From Granulicella aggregans (GTDB lineage: Bacteria > Acidobacteriota > Terriglobia > Terriglobales > Acidobacteriaceae): a stretch of 64,000 nt of DNA. Both the position numbers and the translations under genes were made by a program. This document shows, piece by piece, positions 35,420-45,700 of the stretch; positions within the stretch are counted from its first letter, which is position 1, and every line of letters begins with the position of its first letter. The DNA is taken from NCBI RefSeq assembly GCF_014203275.1, contig NZ_JACHIP010000001.1, forward strand, positions 682,001-746,000. The letters are read 5' to 3'. Under the pieces are notes generated by a model, which saw only the letters and a list, made by a program, of their open reading frames with translations, had not been told where the DNA came from and ran no database searches.

Positions 35420-36619
35420 GTGATCAATCGAATTGCAGTGAAGTTTCGCGGAAGGTCTCTCAGGCTGTCTGTCCTGCTGACGGCCGTTATGGTGTCGGCA
35501 GCTGCAGCGCAGGCCCAGGGCCCAGCCCCCGCGAGCATCCACGGACACGTAAACAATGCCGCTGGTTTGACGGTACCGGATGCCACTGTTCGTCTTACGA
35601 CGGACAAGAACACCGACCCCAAGACAGTGAAATGGACGTACACCTTCCCGGTCGACGCTAACGGCGACTACAAGGGCACAGGCATCGACCCGAAGACCTA
35701 CCTCGTTGTAGTGACCTCGAAGGATGTCGTCGTCGATTACTTCACCGAGCAGCCCTTCAAGGCCGGTGAGGACAAGGTCGTAAACTTCGATATGACCCGG
35801 AAAGAGTTCGTCGACAAGATGACGCCGGAAGAGAAGAAGAACCTTGAGGAGTACAAGAAGAACGCGGCTGTGGCGATTGCCGCGAACTCCAAGATTGCGA
35901 ATCTCAACGTCGCCCTGAAGCAGGCGCGCGAGGACAACAAGGCCGGCAACTACGAGGCGGCGCTTACCTCCATGACGCAAGCAACGACGCAGGCCCCAGA
36001 CCAGGCGATCCTCTGGATCACGCTGGGCGATGCGCAGTTGGGGGTTGCCGATAAGAACTTGAAGGCAGCGAAGAGCTCGGGCAAGTCACCTTCCGACCCG
36101 GACGTTCAGCAGAAGTTCACCGACGCCGTGACCTCGTACAAGAAGGCGATCGACTTGAACGCGGCTTCGAAGAAGCCGCTTCCAGAGACCGCCGCCGACG
36201 GCTATAACCAGATTGGCCAGGCCTATGGAAAGATCGGCGACGCCAAAAACGCTTCGGACGCCTACGACAATGCTGCCAAAGCAGAGCCCGCAAAGGCTGG
36301 TATGTATCTCTTTAACGAAGCAGCAACGCTTTACAACGCCGGCAAGATGGAGGACGCTGCTGCAGCCGCCGATAAGGCGGTCGCCGCTGACCCGAACAAG
36401 GCTGAAGCGTATTACATCAAGGGTCAGGCCCTGGTTCAGAAGGCAAGCGTTGACCCGAAGACCCAGAAGGTCACAGTGCCTCCCGGCTGCGTGGACGCCT
36501 ACCAGAAGTACCTGGAGCTTGCTCCTGAAGGCGCACATGCTGCCGAGGTGACACAGGTTCTCACGGGGATCGGAGAGACGGTCAAGTCGAGCTACAAGGC
36601 AGGAAAAAAGAAGTCGTAG
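35420..36619 (+). CDS. Secreted TPR protein with carboxypeptidase-regulatory-like N-terminal domain
   Basis: 399 residues from the GTG at 35420, with a GGGAGAG tract upstream. A signal peptide (LTAVMVSAAAAQAQ) precedes a beta-sandwich (ASIHGHVNNAAGLTVPDATVRLTT), a Lys/Glu-rich linker, then about five TPR units (for example YEAALTSMTQATTQAPDQAILW, YNQIGQAYGKIGDAKNASDAYDNAA and FNEAATLYNAGKMEDAAAAADKAVA). Family members occur widely in Acidobacteria. The role is probably a periplasmic or outer-membrane scaffold. Confidence 0.83.
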   Translation: MINRIAVKFRGRSLRLSVLLTAVMVSAAAAQAQGPAPASIHGHVNNAAGLTVPDATVRLTTDKNTDPKTVKWTYTFPVDANGDYKGTGIDPKTYLVVVTSKDVVVDYFTEQPFKAGEDKVVNFDMTRKEFVDKMTPEEKKNLEEYKKNAAVAIAANSKIANLNVALKQAREDNKAGNYEAALTSMTQATTQAPDQAILWITLGDAQLGVADKNLKAAKSSGKSPSDPDVQQKFTDAVTSYKKAIDLNAASKKPLPETAADGYNQIGQAYGKIGDAKNASDAYDNAAKAEPAKAGMYLFNEAATLYNAGKMEDAAAAADKAVAADPNKAEAYYIKGQALVQKASVDPKTQKVTVPPGCVDAYQKYLELAPEGAHAAEVTQVLTGIGETVKSSYKAGKKKS

Positions 36620-36641
36620 TGAGACTTGCATTGGTAGGAAC

Positions 36642-36670
36642 AAACCCCGGGCACTTCAGCCCGGGGTTTT
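36642..36670 (+). terminator. Rho-independent terminator
   Basis: A perfect CCCCGGGC/GCCCGGGG stem (36645-36652 with 36659-36666), flanked by AAA and TTTT, ends the TPR gene 22 bases after its stop. Confidence 0.85.
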
Positions 36671-36708
36671 GCTTTGTAGATCCCTTTTTGTGGCTATCAT
36701 CTGGAGTG

Positions 36709-38010
36709 ATGGCGATCAGTTCAAATCTTCCGGATACTTCCCTGGGCCCCCCCACCGTCCTTCGGGTGCTCGACTTTGAAGCGGCAGTCGATGAGGTGTT
36801 GCGTCACGCGGCTGAATTGCGCGGAAGCGTGGCCGGAGCTACGGAGGAAGTGCCGCTGCTTGAGTCGGCGGGACGGATGCTTGCGCGGGCTATCGTCGCC
36901 GACAGAGACCAGCCCCCTTTCGACCGATCTACAAGGGATGGATTTGCCGTCCGCGCCACGGCGTTTTCTGCCGGCGGCTGGCTTAGTATCGTCGGACAGG
37001 TACGCGCGGGGGACGTGTGGAGCGGACCTCCGCTAGCGGACAACGAAGCCATCGAGATCATGACTGGCGCGCCCTTACCCGCTGGAGCGGATGCTGTGAC
37101 CATGGTCGAGCATGTTGAGCTAGACGGTGGTAACATCCGCGCACAGCAAGGCCGTCGCGTCAGCCCAGGAGAGAATGTCGTACCTCAGGGTAGCGAAGCT
37201 CGCGCCGGAGAGGTCGTTGTTGCGGTTGGCTCGACGATCGGAGCGGCGGAGATCGCCCTCGCGGCGACGGCTGGGGAGTCGACGCTGGCGGTGGCGGGCA
37301 GGCCCTCCGTGGCCATCGTTGCGACGGGTGACGAGCTGGTGGAGCTTCACGAGACGCCGAACTCGCGGCAGATTCGTAACTCGAACGGTTACGCTCTTGC
37401 CACGCTGGTTCATTTGGCCGGAGCGCTCCCCTATCGGCTTGCCATCGCCCGCGACGTGCGCGAAGAGCTGCTGCAACGCATCGCCGAGGCGAGGCAGCAC
37501 GACCTGATCCTCTTTTCGGGCGGCGTCTCGATGGGCAAGTACGACCTCGTCGAAGAGGTGCTGGCAGAACTGGGTGCGGAGTTCTTTTTCACCGGGGTGA
37601 AGATGCAGCCCGGCAAGCCGATCGTCTTCGGACGGCTGCCCGAACGCAGGAAAGATGGCTCGCTCTTCCCTGCTCGTTATTTCTTTGGATTGCCAGGAAA
37701 TCCAGTCTCTACGCAGGTGACGTTTCATTGCTTTGTCGAACCCTCCCTGCGAACGATGCTGGGGGAAGATGTCTCCGGACCACGGTTCGCGCAGGCGACT
37801 CTTGCCCACGATGTCGAAGGCAAACAGGGACTGACCCGTATGCTTCCGGCACGGCTCGAATCGGACTTCAGGCAGGCTTCCGTCAGACTTGTGGGATGGC
37901 AGGGCTCGGGTGATCTCGCCGCCAATGCCCGGGCGAACTGCTACGCCGTCTTCCCGCCGGACAGGACCGAGTTCCGCGCGGGTGACGTGATCTCCGTGTT
38001 GCTGCGATAG
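36709..38010 (+). CDS. moeA: Molybdopterin molybdenumtransferase
   Basis: 433 residues from the ATG at 36709 (GGAG adjacent and TATCAT 8 bases before). The longer frame begins upstream of the terminator and is rejected. Motifs are PFDRSTRDGFAV, MTGAPLPAGADAV, SGGVSMGKYDLVEEVL and GLPGNPVST. MoeA inserts molybdate into adenylated molybdopterin. moaC follows 9 bases later. The rest of the Moco pathway is not in the window. Confidence 0.93.
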   Translation: MAISSNLPDTSLGPPTVLRVLDFEAAVDEVLRHAAELRGSVAGATEEVPLLESAGRMLARAIVADRDQPPFDRSTRDGFAVRATAFSAGGWLSIVGQVRAGDVWSGPPLADNEAIEIMTGAPLPAGADAVTMVEHVELDGGNIRAQQGRRVSPGENVVPQGSEARAGEVVVAVGSTIGAAEIALAATAGESTLAVAGRPSVAIVATGDELVELHETPNSRQIRNSNGYALATLVHLAGALPYRLAIARDVREELLQRIAEARQHDLILFSGGVSMGKYDLVEEVLAELGAEFFFTGVKMQPGKPIVFGRLPERRKDGSLFPARYFFGLPGNPVSTQVTFHCFVEPSLRTMLGEDVSGPRFAQATLAHDVEGKQGLTRMLPARLESDFRQASVRLVGWQGSGDLAANARANCYAVFPPDRTEFRAGDVISVLLR

Positions 38011-38013
38011 GCT
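38008..38013 (+). promoter_or_regulatory. TANNNT box (TAGGCT) 6 nt before moaC
   Basis: TAGGCT begins in the moeA stop codon and is followed by 6 bases and the ATG at 38020. It may be a second, leaderless promoter, or chance because the stop codon supplies TAG. Confidence 0.25.
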
Positions 38014-38019
38014 TATCGG

Positions 38020-38481
38020 ATGGACAAGCTCTCCCACTACGACGATGCTGGCCAGGCCCACATGGTCGATGTCAGCGCGAAGACTGCGACGAAGCGTGAG
38101 GCGGTTGCGTCGGCTTTCGTCGAACTTTCAGAGGCGGTGCTCGCGGCGCTTCCGCAGAATCCCAAGGGCAACCCGTTAGAAGTCGCCCGGTTCGCCGGAA
38201 TACAGGCGGCCAAGCGTACTTCCGAGTTGATCCCGATGTGCCATCCGCTGGCCTTGAGCTTTGTCGATGTGCAGGCTACGGTTGTGTCCGGTGGCGTCGC
38301 TATCGAGGCGACTGCAGCGACCACGGCGGGCACAGGGGTCGAGATGGAGGCGATGGTGGCCGCGTCTGTCGCCGCTCTGACGGTGTATGACATGACCAAG
38401 GCGCTCGACAAAGGCATCCGCATCCGCGAGGTCGTGCTGCTGCGTAAGAGCGGCGGCAAGAGTGGCCCGTACCAACGCTAG
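38020..38481 (+). CDS. moaC: Cyclic pyranopterin monophosphate synthase
   Basis: 153 residues, standard length. LSHYDDAGQAHMVDVSAK opens the protein, MCHPLALS holds catalytic residues, GVEMEAMVAAS and YDMTKALDKG complete the active site. MoaC converts the 3',8-cyclo-GTP made by MoaA into cPMP in molybdenum-cofactor synthesis. Paired with moeA. Confidence 0.95.
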   Translation: MDKLSHYDDAGQAHMVDVSAKTATKREAVASAFVELSEAVLAALPQNPKGNPLEVARFAGIQAAKRTSELIPMCHPLALSFVDVQATVVSGGVAIEATAATTAGTGVEMEAMVAASVAALTVYDMTKALDKGIRIREVVLLRKSGGKSGPYQR

Positions 38482-38524
38482 TGTGGTGGGTCATGCAGAG
38501 CGGCAGTTATTCCCGCCGCGTACA

Positions 38525-38571
38525 TCCCACCCATCCTCGCAAAAGACGCGAGTATGGATGGGGCACCCGAG
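38525..38571. repeat. Intergenic hairpin repeat, likely dispersed family
   Basis: CCCATC and CTCGC arms (38530-38540) pair with GCGAG and GATGGG (38548-38562) around an AAAAGAC loop, flanked by TCCCA on one side and GCACCCGA on the other. The minus strand reads GGGTGCCCCATCC at its start and GGATGGGTGGGA at its end, a form I associate with short repeats common between acidobacterial genes. Only one copy is seen in this window. Confidence 0.45.
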
Positions 38572-38605
38572 CTGTTGAGGCCGGTCAGGATTTCTGACTC
38601 ACAAC

Positions 38606-39610
38606 CTAGATGGCTCGGGCCAGCGTTACGGCGAAGAGGTCTTTCGCGTCCCTGAAGGACTTCTCCGAAGTAAAGCCGCAGTCGCCCAATAGCTCTCCGA
38701 TACTGGCCTCGGTGAACTTGTAGCTGTTCTCGGTGTGGATGGTCTCGCCTTCCTCAAACTCCAGCGATAGCGCGGGACAAGCCGCGTTTGCGGGAATATC
38801 GACAGTCTGCCGTGTGGTCGATTCGAGGTGCATCTCAATCCGCGATGCCTCCGCGTTCCAGACTGCTCGGTGGCGGAAGGTCTCCGCGTCGAAGTCGGCT
38901 CCAAGATCGGCGTTGATGCGGGCGAGAATGTTGCGGTTGAACGCCGCTGTTACCCCGGCGGCATCATCGTAAGCGTCCAGAAGTGCCGCTTCGTCCTTAT
39001 GCTCTCCCGGGGCGAGATCGGTGCCCAGCAGAAGAGCGTCGCCTGGGATCAGTTGCTCACGCAGATTCCGCAGGATTCCGCGTGCCTCCGCGGGCGTGAA
39101 GTTGCCGATGCTCGACCCGATGTACAGCGCGAGAAGGCGTGATGACGGTGGCCGGTCGATCACGAGCGGCTCCGTCACGTAGTTGGCCACATTCGGCCGG
39201 ACAGTCAGGCCGGGGAAGCTGGCCTCCAAAGACTCACGCGCCTCTTCGAGCGCGCTCGGGCTAACGTCGACGGGCTGATAGACGACACGGCTTTGTCCGC
39301 GAAGAGTCGCGCGCAGAAGGATGCCGGTCTTGGTCGCCGTGCCTGCGCCCAATTCGACAATCGCGAGGCATTTGCCTTGGCGAGCCTGCTCGACGATCTC
39401 ATCGGCATGGTCGGTGAAGATCTGGCGCTCGGTGCGGGTCAGGTAATACTCCGGCAACCGGGTGATCTCCTCGAAGAGGTTCGATCCGGCCTCATCGTAA
39501 AACAGCCAGGGCGAAAGCGTTTTGGGATTGGCGGTGAGACCATCCCGGACTTCGCAGGCCACAGCATGAGCAATTTCGTTGACTACAGGAACAGCGGTGA
39601 GAGTGGACAA
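38606..39610 (-). CDS. egtD: L-histidine N-alpha-methyltransferase
   Basis: 334 residues starting at TTG 39610, with GGAG 5 bases upstream. SAM-binding VELGAGTATKT is near residue 85, with the EgtD features FDEAGSNLFEEITRLPEYYLTRTE and GSSIGNFTP. It trimethylates histidine to hercynine in ergothioneine synthesis. It lies 48 bases downstream of egtB on the same strand. Confidence 0.92.
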   Translation of the reverse strand: MSTLTAVPVVNEIAHAVACEVRDGLTANPKTLSPWLFYDEAGSNLFEEITRLPEYYLTRTERQIFTDHADEIVEQARQGKCLAIVELGAGTATKTGILLRATLRGQSRVVYQPVDVSPSALEEARESLEASFPGLTVRPNVANYVTEPLVIDRPPSSRLLALYIGSSIGNFTPAEARGILRNLREQLIPGDALLLGTDLAPGEHKDEAALLDAYDDAAGVTAAFNRNILARINADLGADFDAETFRHRAVWNAEASRIEMHLESTTRQTVDIPANAACPALSLEFEEGETIHTENSYKFTEASIGELLGDCGFTSEKSFRDAKDLFAVTLARAI

Positions 39611-39658
39611 GTTGTCTCCGGCTTCTTTCGTGCGTGTATCGAGGGAAAGTTTTGAAAA

Positions 39659-40951
39659 CTAGCGTGCCAGTCGAAGCCCGGAGAACTGCCACCGGGTCGC
39701 GGGCGGAAAGAAGTTGCGGTACGTAGGACGAATGTGGCTGGCAGGGGTTACACACGATCCGCCACGAAGGATCACCTGGCTGGACATGAACTTTCCGTTG
39801 TACTCGCCCAAGGCACCGGGCAGTGGCTTATAGCCGGGATAGCCGGTGTAGCCGGAGGAGGTCCACTCCCATGTGTCGCCGAAGATTTGTTTCAAGCCGA
39901 CACCGGATGGCGCGGTGGATGTGTGCAGAAGGTGTGATTCGATGAAATTGCCTGCAGTTGATGGAACGGTGGATGCGGCATGCTCCCATTCAAACTCGGT
40001 CGGGAGTCGACAACCTGCCCAGCGGGCATAGGCGTCTGCCTCAAAGAAGCTGAGGTGACAGACGGCGGTTTCGCTCAGCTCTTCAAGCGGGATCATTCCG
40101 TGCATTGTGTATACCGACCACCCGGATTTGGTGGACTTGTCACGGCCCCAGTAGAGGGGGGCCTCCCAACCTTCGTCACGCATCTTCGCCCAGCCCTCGG
40201 AGAGCCAAAGTTCGGGCCTTGCGTAGCCGTTCTGTTCTATGAACGCGAGGTATTCGGCGCAGGTCACCAAGCGGTTCGACAAAGAGTACGGCACAAGGAA
40301 GACGCTGTGGCGCGGCGTTTCATTGTCGAAGGCAAAAGCTTTAACGTCCGCGGGGTCTAGATCCAGGCCAATCTGCGTCAGTCCGCCGCCAAACGAGACC
40401 CACTCGACGGGCGGAGCAATCGATTCGCCAGCATCGCTGGTCTTCGATTCGATATAAGCCGGGTGCAGCGGATTGGTGAACAACGCGTGCTTGACGTCGG
40501 TAGCGATCAGCTCCTGATGCTGTTGCTCGTGCTCAAGGCCGAGGACGATGCGGCGAAGAGCATCGTCCGGCACCGAACCCGACTCCAGCAGGCGTGCGAT
40601 GGCTGAATCGACATGCACGCGGTAGGCCAGGATGGTATCAACTGGGGGGCGCGAAAAAGAAGATCTCAGCTTCTTCTCCGGCATCTCGCCCAGAGCGTTG
40701 TAGTAACTGTTGAAGAGCCAGTGGAAGTCCCGGTGGAATGCCTGATATCCGGCGAGGAACTCGCGCAGGACGAAGGTCTCAAAGAACCAGCTTGTGTGGG
40801 CCAGGTGCCACTTTACCGGGCTCGCGTCCGGGCTGGACTGTACCATCAGGTCCTCGGGAGTCAGGGGCTCGATCAGCCGCATCGTCGCGGCGCGGACGAT
40901 GCCGAATCGCTGCAAAACATTTAAGACAGAGGGTTCGACGGCGGTCATCAT
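39659..40951 (-). CDS. egtB: Ergothioneine biosynthesis sulfoxide synthase
   Basis: 430 residues. The N-terminal DinB-like bundle supplies iron ligands in WHLAHTSWFFE and HEQQHQELI. The C-terminal FGE-sulfatase-like domain has GDTWEWTSSGYTGYPGY and RGGSCVTP...HIRPTYRNFF. It joins hercynine to a thiol using O2 and Fe(II). No egtA or egtC is present nearby, which fits the EgtB type that uses cysteine directly, known from an acidobacterium (Chloracidobacterium). Confidence 0.9.
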   Translation of the reverse strand: MMTAVEPSVLNVLQRFGIVRAATMRLIEPLTPEDLMVQSSPDASPVKWHLAHTSWFFETFVLREFLAGYQAFHRDFHWLFNSYYNALGEMPEKKLRSSFSRPPVDTILAYRVHVDSAIARLLESGSVPDDALRRIVLGLEHEQQHQELIATDVKHALFTNPLHPAYIESKTSDAGESIAPPVEWVSFGGGLTQIGLDLDPADVKAFAFDNETPRHSVFLVPYSLSNRLVTCAEYLAFIEQNGYARPELWLSEGWAKMRDEGWEAPLYWGRDKSTKSGWSVYTMHGMIPLEELSETAVCHLSFFEADAYARWAGCRLPTEFEWEHAASTVPSTAGNFIESHLLHTSTAPSGVGLKQIFGDTWEWTSSGYTGYPGYKPLPGALGEYNGKFMSSQVILRGGSCVTPASHIRPTYRNFFPPATRWQFSGLRLAR

Positions 40952-41067
40952 GCTGGGGCTCCACGGTATCGGGTATGGGATGCAGGCGGCGCGATCAAAT
41001 GTTGGTTCTGCGATCTGATGCTCGGGACCGACGCGACGGCCTCAAAATTATCCTGCAAATTTCAATT

Positions 41068-41781
41068 TCAGTGGACAGAATTTAATAACCGCGCCAACCC
41101 ATACGCCGCAGCCGCCGCAACTCCGCCGATACTGACGGTCTGCAGTGCGCTCCGCAGGGCTCCCGTTCCAACCAGCCTCCCCTTTAGAGCGCCAAAGAGC
41201 GCGAGGGCGAGCAGGGTGATCAGGACGGAGAACTCCAGTGCAACGGTATTGCTGCCGACAAACATATACGGAAGCAGCGGCACAAATCCACCTGCAATAT
41301 AAGACGCGGAGATGGTCAGGGCGGAACGATAGGCACGGTTCGCCGCCGGTTCCTCAAGTCCGAGCTCGAACCGCATCATGAAATCGACCCAGGCTTTCGG
41401 ATTGCGTTTGAGGGCTTCGAGGACGGGCGCGGCAGCCTCGCGGTCGACCGAATACTGTTCGAAGATCTCGTAGATCTCCTCTTCTTCATCGTGAACGCGC
41501 TCGACGATCTCGCGTTCCTCGCGCTTCCGCTCGGAGGCGTAGTGCTCCACGTCTCCGCGGGCGGCGAGGTAGCCTCCGAGGCCCATTGCGATCGAGCCGG
41601 CAGCGATCTCGGCGAGTCCGGCGAGCACGACGATGTGCGAGGAGGCGACCGCGCCGGAGAGTCCGGCAGCGAGGGCGAATGGTACCGTCAATCCATCCGA
41701 GAGTCCGATGACCACATCTCGAACAGTTTCAGTGGACTGGAAGTGGCCTTCGACATGGGAGTGCTTCGCAACATCGTGCAT
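41068..41781 (-). CDS. VIT1/CCC1-family iron or manganese transporter
   Basis: 237 residues. Family features are VIGLSDGLTVPFALAAGLSGA in the first helix, GSIAMGLGGYLAARG, the cytoplasmic metal-binding helix with EEREIVERVHDEEEEIYEIFEQY (many Glu) and three C-terminal helices. It exports Fe2+ or Mn2+ from the cytoplasm. TAAACT lies 6 bases before the ATG, the same box as at queC. Confidence 0.9.
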   Translation of the reverse strand: MHDVAKHSHVEGHFQSTETVRDVVIGLSDGLTVPFALAAGLSGAVASSHIVVLAGLAEIAAGSIAMGLGGYLAARGDVEHYASERKREEREIVERVHDEEEEIYEIFEQYSVDREAAAPVLEALKRNPKAWVDFMMRFELGLEEPAANRAYRSALTISASYIAGGFVPLLPYMFVGSNTVALEFSVLITLLALALFGALKGRLVGTGALRSALQTVSIGGVAAAAAYGLARLLNSVH

Positions 41782-41787
41782 TGCCGG

Positions 41788-41793
41788 AGTTTA
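41788..41793 (-). promoter_or_regulatory. TANNNT box (TAAACT) 6 nt before the VIT1-type gene
   Basis: On the minus strand TAAACT (41788-41793) precedes CCGGCA (6 bases) and the ATG at 41781. Identical in box and spacing to queC. No convincing -35. Confidence 0.5.
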
Positions 41794-41924
41794 CCAGCCG
41801 TCCCGACTTCCGAGCGGGCAATTGTCAGGCCACCGGGTCGGGAACTAATTGGCAGAGCGATGCAACCCGGAGGGAGTCTTTCACTCGCTCCAAACGTCTA
41901 CAGAGGCATAGGAAAGCAAGCACA

Positions 41925-42770
41925 ATGCAAACCAGAGATCAGATCCGCTTCACGAAGACGGGGAGAGTTCCCCAAGGCGGCTTCGCATCGAAATCATCCT
42001 GCGTGGCCGTAATCGCTTTGGCGCTGCTGCTGGGGGTACCGACGCTGCGAGCGCAACAGGGACCGCCCGACGATGGGGCGGTTGCCATGGGCGCCCAGGG
42101 GCGCATGGTGCGTGGAACCGTGACCGCCGTCGCCGGGGACCATCTCTCGGTCAAGACCGATGCAGGCGATATTTTCCAGGTCGCCGTGACCACAAACACG
42201 CGCCTGATGAAGGAACGACAGCCCGTGAAGTTTGCCGACATCCACGTTGGCGACGGGCTTGGAGCGATGGGTGTGCTGGACGCGCAGGCCAAGACGATCC
42301 ACGCCGCAGCTGTCTTCGTCGTCGATGCCGCGCAGGTGAAGAAGATGCGCGAGGACATGGGCAAGACCTACATCAGCGGCAAGGTGACGGCGATCGACGA
42401 GCTTGAGCTGACGATCCATCGCCAGGATGGGGTCACGCAGAAGATCACTGTGGACGAAGGAACGTCGTTCAAGCGCGGCGGTCGCAGAGCAGGCATGGCG
42501 ATGCGCGGCGATGGAAGCGCTGACGCCTTCGCAGCGGGCGGCGGCGACAGCTCTGTTCGACCCGGAGGACCTAGTTCAGGCGGCGAGAGCATCACGCTCG
42601 CCGACGTAAAGGTTGGCGACACGGTAATCGGACCGGGAGTGCTGAAGAGCGGAGTCTTCGTTCCCACGCAGCTTACCGTGATCGACGCAGCTTCGATGGC
42701 GCGCCGCAAGCGTCCGGAGGGATCAGGGAACGCTACCGAACAGGCGCCTCCAGGGGCCGACCCTCACTGA
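41925..42770 (+). CDS. DUF5666-domain secreted protein
   Basis: 281 residues from the ATG at 41925, preceded by AGGAAAG. A signal peptide (SSCVAVIALALLLGVPTLRAQ) precedes two or three OB-like repeats typical of DUF5666: MVRGTVTAVAGDHLSVKTDAG, ISGKVTAIDELELTIHRQDG and ITLADVKVGDTVIGPGVL. A Gly/Ser-rich linker separates the second and third. Function unknown. Its stop overlaps the start of the next gene by 1 base, giving tight coupling with a TonB receptor. Confidence 0.82.
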   Translation: MQTRDQIRFTKTGRVPQGGFASKSSCVAVIALALLLGVPTLRAQQGPPDDGAVAMGAQGRMVRGTVTAVAGDHLSVKTDAGDIFQVAVTTNTRLMKERQPVKFADIHVGDGLGAMGVLDAQAKTIHAAAVFVVDAAQVKKMREDMGKTYISGKVTAIDELELTIHRQDGVTQKITVDEGTSFKRGGRRAGMAMRGDGSADAFAAGGGDSSVRPGGPSSGGESITLADVKVGDTVIGPGVLKSGVFVPTQLTVIDAASMARRKRPEGSGNATEQAPPGADPH

Positions 42771-45700
42771 TGCGATCATCCCGTAAAAGGTCTTTCTTGA
42801 AAGGTCGCCGGAGTGTGTTGTCCTCGACCATGGCTGGCGTCATTCTCTTGTGTGTGCCAGGCTTTGCAGCGATGGGGATCGCGCAGACACCCGCCACTCT
42901 CGCGACCGCTGAAGCGGCACCACCAAAACCAGCCGCCGCTCAAGGCGGGACCATCTCAGGGACGGTGAAGAGTGGGACGATTCCGCTTCCCGGCGTCGCT
43001 GTGACAGCTACCAATACCCTCACCGGGAAGAAATATGCGACCACCACAGACATCACGGGCGCGTTTTCGATGTCGATCCCGAGGAACGGCCGCTACGTCC
43101 TTCGCGCCGAGCTTGCGGCGTTCGCTTCCGTCACACAGGAGACATTGATCAATGCCGACGGATTGAACGGCGGCAAGCCCGCACAGGTTGCCGACTTCGG
43201 GATGCAACTGGCGTCCCGGCAGGCAGCAGAAGAGTCGCAGACCGCAACCGTCAGCGGTGCGATCACGCGGGGGCTTCAGAGCTTGAACGTTCAGCGCGGC
43301 AAGCTCGACACTGCCGACGCCAGTAGCGGAACCGGGAACGCCGGTGCCGCGCTTCCCTCCGCCGCCACGGGCGACGCTGCGGGAAGCGACTCCGTGACCG
43401 TGTCGGGAGCCGTGGGGCAAACCAATGGCCTCGCGGGCGTGAGCGAAGACGACATCCGGCAGCGAATTCAGGATGCGATGCAACAGGCGCAACGCCAGGG
43501 TGGAGCGAATGGCGATGTGATGAACGCGGTCGCCGGGATGCTGGGCGGCATCATGTCGGGCGGTGGCCCTGGCGGTTTTGGCGGCCCCGGCGGGGGAGGT
43601 GGCAGAGGTGGTCGCGGCGGCGGGGGAGGGTTCCGTAACTTCAACCCCAGCCAGCCCCACGGGACCATCTACTACCAGGGTGCTTATAACGGACTGAACG
43701 CAGTTCCTTACTCGCTGACCGGAGCGCCCACGCCTAACCTTGGCGGCGCGCAGAACAGCTTCGGCATCACGCTTTCGGGGTCACCATCAATCCCGCACAT
43801 CATGAAGGCGAGCAGTAAGCAGTTCTTCTTTCTCAGCGTGACGGGACAGCGGAATATCACGCCGGAGAACTTCTATGGAACAGTTCCGACAGACGTCGAG
43901 ACAGGAAGAGCGACGCCGAACGGCCCAATCGCAAACAACCCTGATTTCTCCGCTCTCGGCATCGCTGTCTATGATCCGCAGACCGGCCAGCCGTTCGCGA
44001 ACGACACGATCCCGAACGGACGATTGAGCTCGACAGTCAAGAACCTGCTCGCCTACTACCCTTCGCCCAACATCACCAACGTTGGAACGCAGAACTACAA
44101 CTACCAGACGATCACGAACGCAGGTGCAAACCGCGATACGGCCTCGCTGCGCTACGTGCGCAACTTCGGCCAGAACGCCTCGAACCCCTTCGCCGGATTT
44201 GGTGGTAGCGGTGGAGGCGGACGCCGCAACGGCGGCAACTCTAACGGCCCTCCAACGATCACGCAGAACATCAACTTCAACGGCAGCTACAGCCACTCCG
44301 CAAGCGACAGCCGTAGCATCTTTCTCCCCTTTGGCGGCTCCAGTTCCAGCGACAGCTACGGTGTCACCGCTGGCTACACCATCAGCTACGGACGCCTGCG
44401 TAACAACGCATCGCTGAACTGGAACCGCTCCCACGCGTTCTCCACGAACTACTTCACCAACAAGGCGACCGATCCCATAGACAATGTTGGACTGAGCATT
44501 CCGAAGCCGGTGATCGGCGCAGACCCGGGCATCTACTACGGCCTGCCGTCGCTCTCGTTCACTGGCTTCACAGGCATCTCCACCCCGAGTCCGAGCGACA
44601 AGGTAAACCAGACGATCTCTTTTTCGGACTTCGTCGCGTGGAATCACAAGAAGCACAACATGCGCTTCGGCTTCGATATTCGCCGCGTCCATGCGGACTC
44701 TATCGGCGGCACGAATGCTCTCGGCACGCTGACGTTCTCCGGCTACGCCACGCAGTGCGTTGCGACTGATACCGCCACTTGCCCCACGACGCCTACCGGT
44801 TCCGGCTTCGCCGACTTCCTGCTTGGCCTGCCGCAGCAATCGAAGATTCAGGCGAGCGCCTTCAAGACGTATCTGCGCGCCAATGTATTCGACTGGTACG
44901 CCCAGGACGACTGGCGCGCGCTGCCAAGTCTGACGCTGAACTTTGGCCTGCGGTATGAATACTTCTCGCCGTACGTTGAAAAATTCAACCACCTCGTGAA
45001 TCTCGACCACAACGCCGACTTCACCGCCGTCGCCGCCATCCTGCCAAGCCAGAAGGGTTCCTACAGCGGCAACTTCCCACGCTCGCTGGTCAACCCAGAT
45101 CGCAATCTTTACTCGCCCCGGCTGGGCTTTGCGTACCGTGCGCCGGAGACCTTCCTGCCCGCGCTGACAAAGCAGATGGTGGTGCGCGGCGGCTATGGCA
45201 TCAACTTCAACACCGGCCAGTACGCTACGATCGCATCACAGCTGGCATCTCAGCCCTCTCCGGCGGGCACGCAGCCCGCCTTCGCGATTACGCAGACCAA
45301 CATCGCGGACTCACAAGGTTGCGGGGCACTCGCCCTGTCCAACGCCTTCGGCTGTTCGAATGCGACGGTGCAGAACAACTTCTCCGCCAACAAGGACTAT
45401 CGCCTGGGCCACGTCCAGGTGTGGAACGTGGACATCCAGAAGACTCTGCCTCTGCAGATCGTCGCGAACATTGGCTACAACGGATCGAAGGGTGGCGGAC
45501 TGGACATCCTGCGTGCGCCGAACCGCACCGCGTTCGGGCTGCTCAATCCAGAGGTGGCGGCGTTCAACTACGAAGATTCGCTGGGCTATTCGCGCTTCAA
45601 CGGGCTTTCGATTAACGTGCGCAAGCGGATGCAGAAGGGCATCTCTCTTCAGGCAAGCTATCTCTATGGACACTCGATCGACGACGCGTCCTCGATCGGC

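Noticed and set aside
43555..43640. The GGN-rich tract in the first TonB receptor as a DNA repeat element
   Set aside because: It encodes the in-frame glycine-rich linker and shows no unit length or flanking duplication.
42956..45010. Long minus-strand open frames (234 and 407 residues) opposite the first TonB receptor
   Set aside because: They are antisense to a gene with clear domains, have composition typical of complementary-frame translation (Arg/Val/Ala-rich) and no ribosome sites.
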